Positions 59,596 through 64,000 of a DNA stretch of 64,000 bases are shown piece by piece. Below the pieces are notes generated by a model that saw nothing but the letters and a program-made list of their open reading frames with translations, had not been told where the DNA came from and did no database searches. Location of the stretch: contig JASPKZ010007538.1 of NCBI GenBank assembly GCA_030220185.1, forward strand, positions 613,501-677,500, given 5' to 3'. Both the position numbers and the translations under genes were made by a program. Positions within the stretch are counted from its first letter, which is position 1. Each line of letters opens with the position of its first letter. The DNA comes from Diploptera punctata. Taxonomy: Eukaryota > Arthropoda > Insecta > Blattodea > Blaberidae.

Positions 59596-60912
59596 ATTTA
59601 CCTACTCAAGTCATTACACAAGGAGAGTTTCAAGCAGAAAATACCTACCTCCTCATTTGACGTTGGCAGCATTGTATGATGATCACAAACTTAAACATCC
59701 AGATTTTTTAGTAAACATAAAATTTTTTGAAAATGAATTTCATAGTCTGAATTTGTCCATAAAGCGGCCAGAAAAAGACACTTGTCAGATTTGTGACAAG
59801 CTCCAAATGTTATGCAAGAGTTCAGATAACAGAACTATAATTGAAAGTAAACTAAAGGACCACCATATGGAAGCATACTTTGCTTATCAGACAAAGGATG
59901 CAGATAAACAGAGATCTAAGAGTGATCCTACTCCAAAGACTATCACGTTCGATATGCAATACTATCTCCCCACTCCTCTTGTAAATGCTTCCGTGGCCTT
60001 CTATAAGCGACAGTTATGGACGTTCAACTTAACAGTCCATTACTGCGATAGCAGCCAGGCTCATTACTTTGTTTAGAATGAAACCATAGCCGGAAGAGGA
60101 GCCAACGAAGTTAGATCTTGTATATATAAGTTTCTCTTCTAAATTTGGTTGAAAATGTTAAACAGGTCACCATGTATTCTGATACATGTGGTGGCCAGAA
60201 CTAAAATAGCCATTTCGCAGCCAAGTGTATGGTTGCTATACAAAAGTCCCTAAGTTTGCAAACCGTAGATCATAAGTTCCTGGTGCCAGGCCACACCCCA
60301 CATGGAGTGTGACACCAATCACAGCATTATAGAAAAGAAAAAGAAAAATTTGACATTCCTATTAGTCATCCGCATGACTGGGCTCAGCTTATGCGTCAGT
60401 GTGGACGAAATAAGTCAATGTGAAGATTTCTTCGATTTTGCAGAGCTATATAAAGGACCCCTCTAGCTACGCAAAGAAGACAGTGATGGAAAGAAAATCA
60501 GGTGGCGTGAAATAAAATGGTTGCACTTTGAGAGAGATCATGGATTCGACATCTTCTTTAAAACATCACTGAAAGAGGAGGATCCCTTCAGAAAAGTGTC
60601 CTTCAGACGAAGAGGAAAATCTACCCATCTCTTGAGACCTACCCTACCTAGCAGGTGTATCACCTATTCTGGGAGCCGTAAACTTTATTTCTACCATTAT
60701 TAATAGGAAACCTATTAGGTATAAAGCCAGAAGCTATGATGGACCACAACCTATCACCATACAAAAGAAGTAATATCTATTAGACTTGTTACCTTTCATT
60801 GATCCAGTATTTCATGAATATTATAAGTCACTGAAAACAAATACTAATGTGCGTGATATTTATCCTGACTCTGCTGAACAGGAAGAAGACAATGCTAGTG
60901 ATAATGAGTAAT
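59596..60912 (+). pseudogene. decayed gene of an insect-wide DDE-like family (often annotated DUF7869)
   Basis: Reading in order with frame changes: YSSHYTRRVSSRKYLPPHLT; NEFHSLNLSIKRPEKDTCQI then CDKL (CxxC pair, 59740-59810); ITFDMQYYLPTPLVNASVAF and YKRQLWTFNLTVHYCD (59940-60050); ETIAGRGANEVRSC; YSDTCGGQN near 60176; DHKFLVPGH, MECDTNHSIIEKKKKKF near 60270-60350; DWAQLMRQCG; IKWLHFERDHGFDIFF; LLDLLPFIDPVFHEYYKSL; a terminal acidic run to a stop at about 60911. The D...SDxC...CDxxxxxIE order looks like an RNase H-fold nuclease, so a transposase or transposase-derived gene. At least five stops or shifts. No introns or TIRs seen, so it may be a retrocopy. The family name is from memory and needs a profile search. 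Confidence 0.65.
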
Positions 60913-61569
60913 AGTGAACTTAAAAACATATTAATGCACTATTTTCAGTCAGTTAAAAAGATGTGATTTTTTTTTCAACATTAGTGACTCTACAAAAGAG
61001 ATACTGCTTGCTTTGTAACTTACGTATTATTTTAGAATGTTCTCATTTGCAAGATTACTTACATCTAGGTTTGATAATTTTAGAGTTTTTATATATTTGT
61101 TTCCTATGACTTAAAAATGATTATTATTCAAATAATTTTGTATTGTGTTCCTAAAAGTAGTTGCCATGCTATCTAATGACACAACACTGGAAATCTAGTA
61201 AAACAGAGCCTTTTTCCTACAGTAATCCTGATAGTATGCTTCAAATAAAGGTCTAACTGAAAAAAACAATATTATTCGAACACATGCTCAAAATGGGTTA
61301 TGTCACAAAACTGTTTGAGCCAAAAGGGATAAGTAATATTTTCTATCAATACACGAAAATTTTCAGAATTAAAGATAATACAACATCACAGAGATATTCG
61401 GAGCATTTAACTGTACTTTAAGCCATGTTTGTTATCTTCATGCAACTTTCACTAGATCTTGCAAAGTTAATTAAACATTTAACTTTAAATATCTCCATTC
61501 CCAATTTTCTGACATAACTCCTTTTTCACGCGCACCCACCAATTATGGACAACATTGAAGGTCAACTTT
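60913..61569. other. 3' flank of the DDE-like pseudogene, no gene seen
   Basis: AT-rich. CTTCAAATAAAGGTC at 61235 could be an old polyadenylation signal. Confidence 0.35.
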
Positions 61570-61675
61570 TATAAGATTCATGATGTGTTCCGTTGAGGTT
61601 TATTCAAAATTAATATAAAATTATAGAATATTCACCTGAAAGGTCCGTCTCCTCAACTTAATTATCATTTAACTG

Positions 61676-61705
61676 TAGCGCTTTCGGGACTTGTCCCATC
61701 ATCGG
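61676..61705 (-). ncRNA. hammerhead-like motif, left arm
   Basis: Mirror image of 61731-61760: CCGATGA, T, stem GGGAC/GTCCC, GAAA, palindromic AGCGCT. Confidence 0.5.
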
Positions 61706-61730
61706 CAGGATTCAAAAGTTTTGAATCCTG

Positions 61731-61760
61731 CCGATGATGGGACAAGTCCCGAAAGCGCTA
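61731..61760 (+). ncRNA. hammerhead-like motif, right arm
   Basis: CCGATGA (C4 in place of T4), one extra T, stem GGGAC/GTCCC with loop AA, GAAA, then AGCGCTA. AGCGCT is self-complementary; CTA would be the cleavage triplet. CTG before and CAG after allow a 3-bp stem I. Confidence 0.5.
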
Positions 61761-61830
61761 CAGTTAAATGATAATTAAGTTGAGGAGACGGACCTTTCAG
61801 GTGAATATTCTATAATTTTATATTAACATT

Positions 61831-62375
61831 GAAGGTATAGGCAAAGAGAACATAAAACATAGAATTGAATTGAGTAGCAAAATAATATCATCGTTAAATC
61901 CCATATGATGGGATAAGCATATTTGGAAATACAAAAAAAAATATATTGGTAAAACATTGGTGGAATCTGTTGCAATGTATGGAAGTGAGGTATAGACAAT
62001 CAATAATTACTACAAGAATAGACTAATAGCTCTAGAAATGCATTATTTACGCAGAAGTGCCAGAAAGTCTAAATTAGAACATGTCACAAATAAGGAAATT
62101 AGAAACATAATGGAAGCAGAAGAAAGCATAATTGAAAGAATTGAGGAGAAGGAATTATAGTGGTTAGGACATGTTTTTAGAATGGAAGATGAGCGATGGC
62201 CGAAGCAACTATATGAATGGCATCCGAACAGAAAGAAGAAAAGAGAGAGACCAAAGTTAACATGGAAGGAAAACATGAAGACATTAATGCAAGGAAGAGG
62301 GCTAAGCATTGAAGATGCCCAAGATAGTAGGCTTTGGAGGTTTGGCACGGGAAGACGGCAGCAGCTGTAAATACT
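61831..62375 (+). pseudogene. LN3 LINE C-terminus
   Basis: NRLIALEMHYLRRSARKSKL near 62025, NKEIRNIMEAEESIIERIEE, one stop near 62158, then WLGHVFRMEDERWPKQLYEW, HPNRKKKRERPKLTW and a stop at 62370. Only one stop interrupts about 110 codons. Confidence 0.75.
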
Positions 62376-63069
62376 CGAAGATAGATAGAGATAGTTTAGT
62401 CCTTACTTCGATCTCACGTTTGGTAGCTTTTCTCACATGATCTTTTATTAATAACTTGGCAGATTGTAAGATGTTTGGCTTTGGAAGGTGAGGGGTAAGT
62501 TTGCTCGTCTTTTAGCAAGATAACCTGTCAAATGTTCTGGAATCCAGTGTCACACTATCGTTTTTAGTTTTTCAGTGTTGCTCTTATAAGAGCGTCTTTC
62601 TTTTTTCCTCAGAACTTGACGTACATATTGTATATCGCTTTTAGATCATTTAGCCGCAAAACGTTTTCCCGGGTGTACCAAGTGGAGGTAGGTCTACTTT
62701 GCACCCCAAATATTAAAGTAAGAAAATGGGTCTGAGTTAAAACCCAAGTGTATGAAACATTCAGCAAAGATTATCAACTATCAGTAACTATTTGTGATTT
62801 CACATACCATGAGATTGAGGTTAATGATAAAAATTAAGGCCCCAGGGAAAGAACCAGGTAAGTCATTTATTTGTTGGAATGGAGTTTGATCTCGATGGAA
62901 AGGATTTTCTTTTAGAAGTGTAAAAGAATCAAAGTATAATTGCCATCAATGTTTGACATATAGTTTAAATAAAAGTTATATAATTATAAGTGATTTTTCC
63001 TGGAAAAATTACTTTTTTTTATGTACTCTTCAAATGTAATAAAATAAGAAATCAGCAATAGGATAATGG
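62376..63069. other. no gene seen
   Basis: Mixed sequence. No motif or repeat recognised. Confidence 0.4.
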
Positions 63070-64000
63070 TAGCCAGTAGATTATTAGCCTCTATCCTTTG
63101 TTTTAGACAAGGCTATTAAAACCGGCCCAACGTCTACAGGGGGCATAAGCCGTAACTATATACAGTTGGATAATTCCTGACAGGCATGAGGCAGGCATGA
63201 GAGAGGCAGGAGCCGAACCAGCAGCGGAAGAATAAGGATCTCCTGGCAGCGGTAAAGAAGGGGCTCTTCGGCAGCAGCGTTCTCGCAGCGGTCGACGCCT
63301 CATCAGCGCCGGCTGGAGAAGTGACTCCTGCTACCAAAAAAGCCCGCGCCTTGCGCGGCAAAGAGCAAACCTAGTCTGACGGCTGAGGGTCCTAACCTGC
63401 CCGCCTACCCTGGTAGCTCCCTACCCAAGGCTGTAGCCCCTAGCTCGGCCGCTATCCCACAGTGTTTGACAGGGCGACTCGTTACCGGTTATCCAACATC
63501 TAACCGCAAAGGACTCTCCAACATGCCAAGACGTGGCAAGCAAATAGGCGATCCCCAAGCGACGCCCCCAATCGCGGCAAGAAGGCGTAGAAACACTAAA
63601 AGCTTGGCAAATAATACGACAGCAGCGGCTGTCGATAAAACAGTTTCGGCCTTATCGTATCTCTACTACCGGAGGGCTCATCACGTAATAGTGAGGGGAC
63701 CCCCGGTGGTCCAGAGACGGCGAACCAGCGCATCAGCGTAAAACCCCATTCGCTGCTGATTTGACGGGAACACTCGTCGCTATTGGCAGCTGTGAACGAG
63801 GCGTTCAAAGACGAATCTAGCGCATTCATTTGCGAAGTAACTAGACTCGATACAAGGGTCAGGCCTGCTTCAATGCAAGCCTACAACAAATATAAACAGC
63901 TGCTGCTGCAGCGTAAAATCCCTCATCGAGAAGGAGGAAACCAAAGTCACAAAGGCATAATAAAAATTGTCATAAAAGTCATAGACCCTCCGTGGATCCA
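63070..64000 (+). other. GC-rich segment, possibly 5' region of a retroelement
   Basis: The sharp rise in GC content from about 63100 contrasts with the AT-rich surroundings. A short frame at 63523-63741 starts MPRRGKQIGDPQATPPIAAR and is basic. From about 63770 another frame reads ESSAFICEVTRLDTRVRPAS and continues with KYKQLLLQRKIPHREG. This could be the 5' UTR and ORF1 start of a GC-rich LINE, but no zinc knuckle or RT is inside the window. Function unknown. Confidence 0.3.

Larger units (their letters stand above)
61570..61830. mobile_element. perfect palindrome (arms 108 bp) with paired hammerhead-like motifs
   Basis: 61610-61717 and 61719-61826 are exact inverse copies around base 61718. 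Outside it on the left is AAGATTCATGATGTGTTCCG, whose inverse occurs at 27170-27190 next to the shared AATATTCACCTGAAAGGTCC. So the same element family is present at 27105-27190 in another arrangement. Confidence 0.85.

Overview
The window looks like repeat-dense nuclear DNA of an insect. The evidence is AT-rich sequence with long microsatellites, canonical GT/AG introns of 2.5 to 10.9 kb, tRNA-derived SINEs, Penelope-like elements (PLEs), non-LTR retrotransposons, Helitron-like elements and Tc1/mariner-type elements. Nothing is bacterial: there are no operons, ribosome binding sites or CRISPR arrays. A large-genome polyneopteran such as a cockroach would fit, but that is inference from repeat content.

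Host genes: I recognise two genes, both on the minus strand and both of the Frag1/DRAM/Sfk1 membrane-protein family (DRAM, TMEM150). Gene A is spread over five exons between 44893 and 24900. All splice phases agree up to exon 5, where one extra base shifts the frame. Gene B lies downstream of it: exon 1 at 18091-18021 and exon 2 at 7292-7171, with the rest apparently beyond the left edge. Exons 1 and 2 of A and B have identical lengths (71 and 122 nt) and phases, so they are tandem paralogues. Almost everything else is intronic or intergenic mobile DNA.

Layout: 0-7 kb: SINE A, a decayed PLE (C), a 1.6-kb fold-back element, a SINE C copy. 7-18 kb: gene B exons and its main visible intron, which holds SINEs B, C and D, LINE fragments, a 2.8-kb Tc1-like element with tRNA-like modules in both arms, and a 350-bp ATT array. 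18-22 kb: two young head-to-head PLE (A) copies, a tRNA-like repeat, a Helitron end. 22-45 kb: SINEs, two tRNA-like fold-backs, many 5'-truncated LINEs, MITEs and Helitrons threaded between gene A exons, plus a deleted Tc1-like element that still encodes its DNA-binding domain. 43-47 kb: an inverted duplication around gene A exon 1. 49-56 kb: nested LINE/SINE insertions and a Helitron with both ends. 56-62 kb: a third PLE (B), a Jockey-like LINE fragment, a decayed DDE-like gene of a family common in insects, and a perfect 108-bp-arm palindrome. 63-64 kb: GC-rich sequence, possibly the 5' part of another retroelement.

Most interesting signal: short structures of hammerhead-ribozyme type recur in at least seven unrelated repeats. 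Each has a CTGANGA-like core, a stem-loop, GAAA, then a self-complementary segment. Several lie as head-to-head pairs inside palindromes. Hammerheads are known in PLEs; their presence in PLE-free palindromes and in a 46-bp tandem array is what deserves testing.

Local names used below: SINE A-D; PLE A-C; LN1 = LINE with an RWAGHV-type C-terminus and GTTA tail; LN2 = L2/CR1-like LINE with YADD and WNSLP motifs; LN3 = other LINE C-termini of endonuclease-reverse-transcriptase type.
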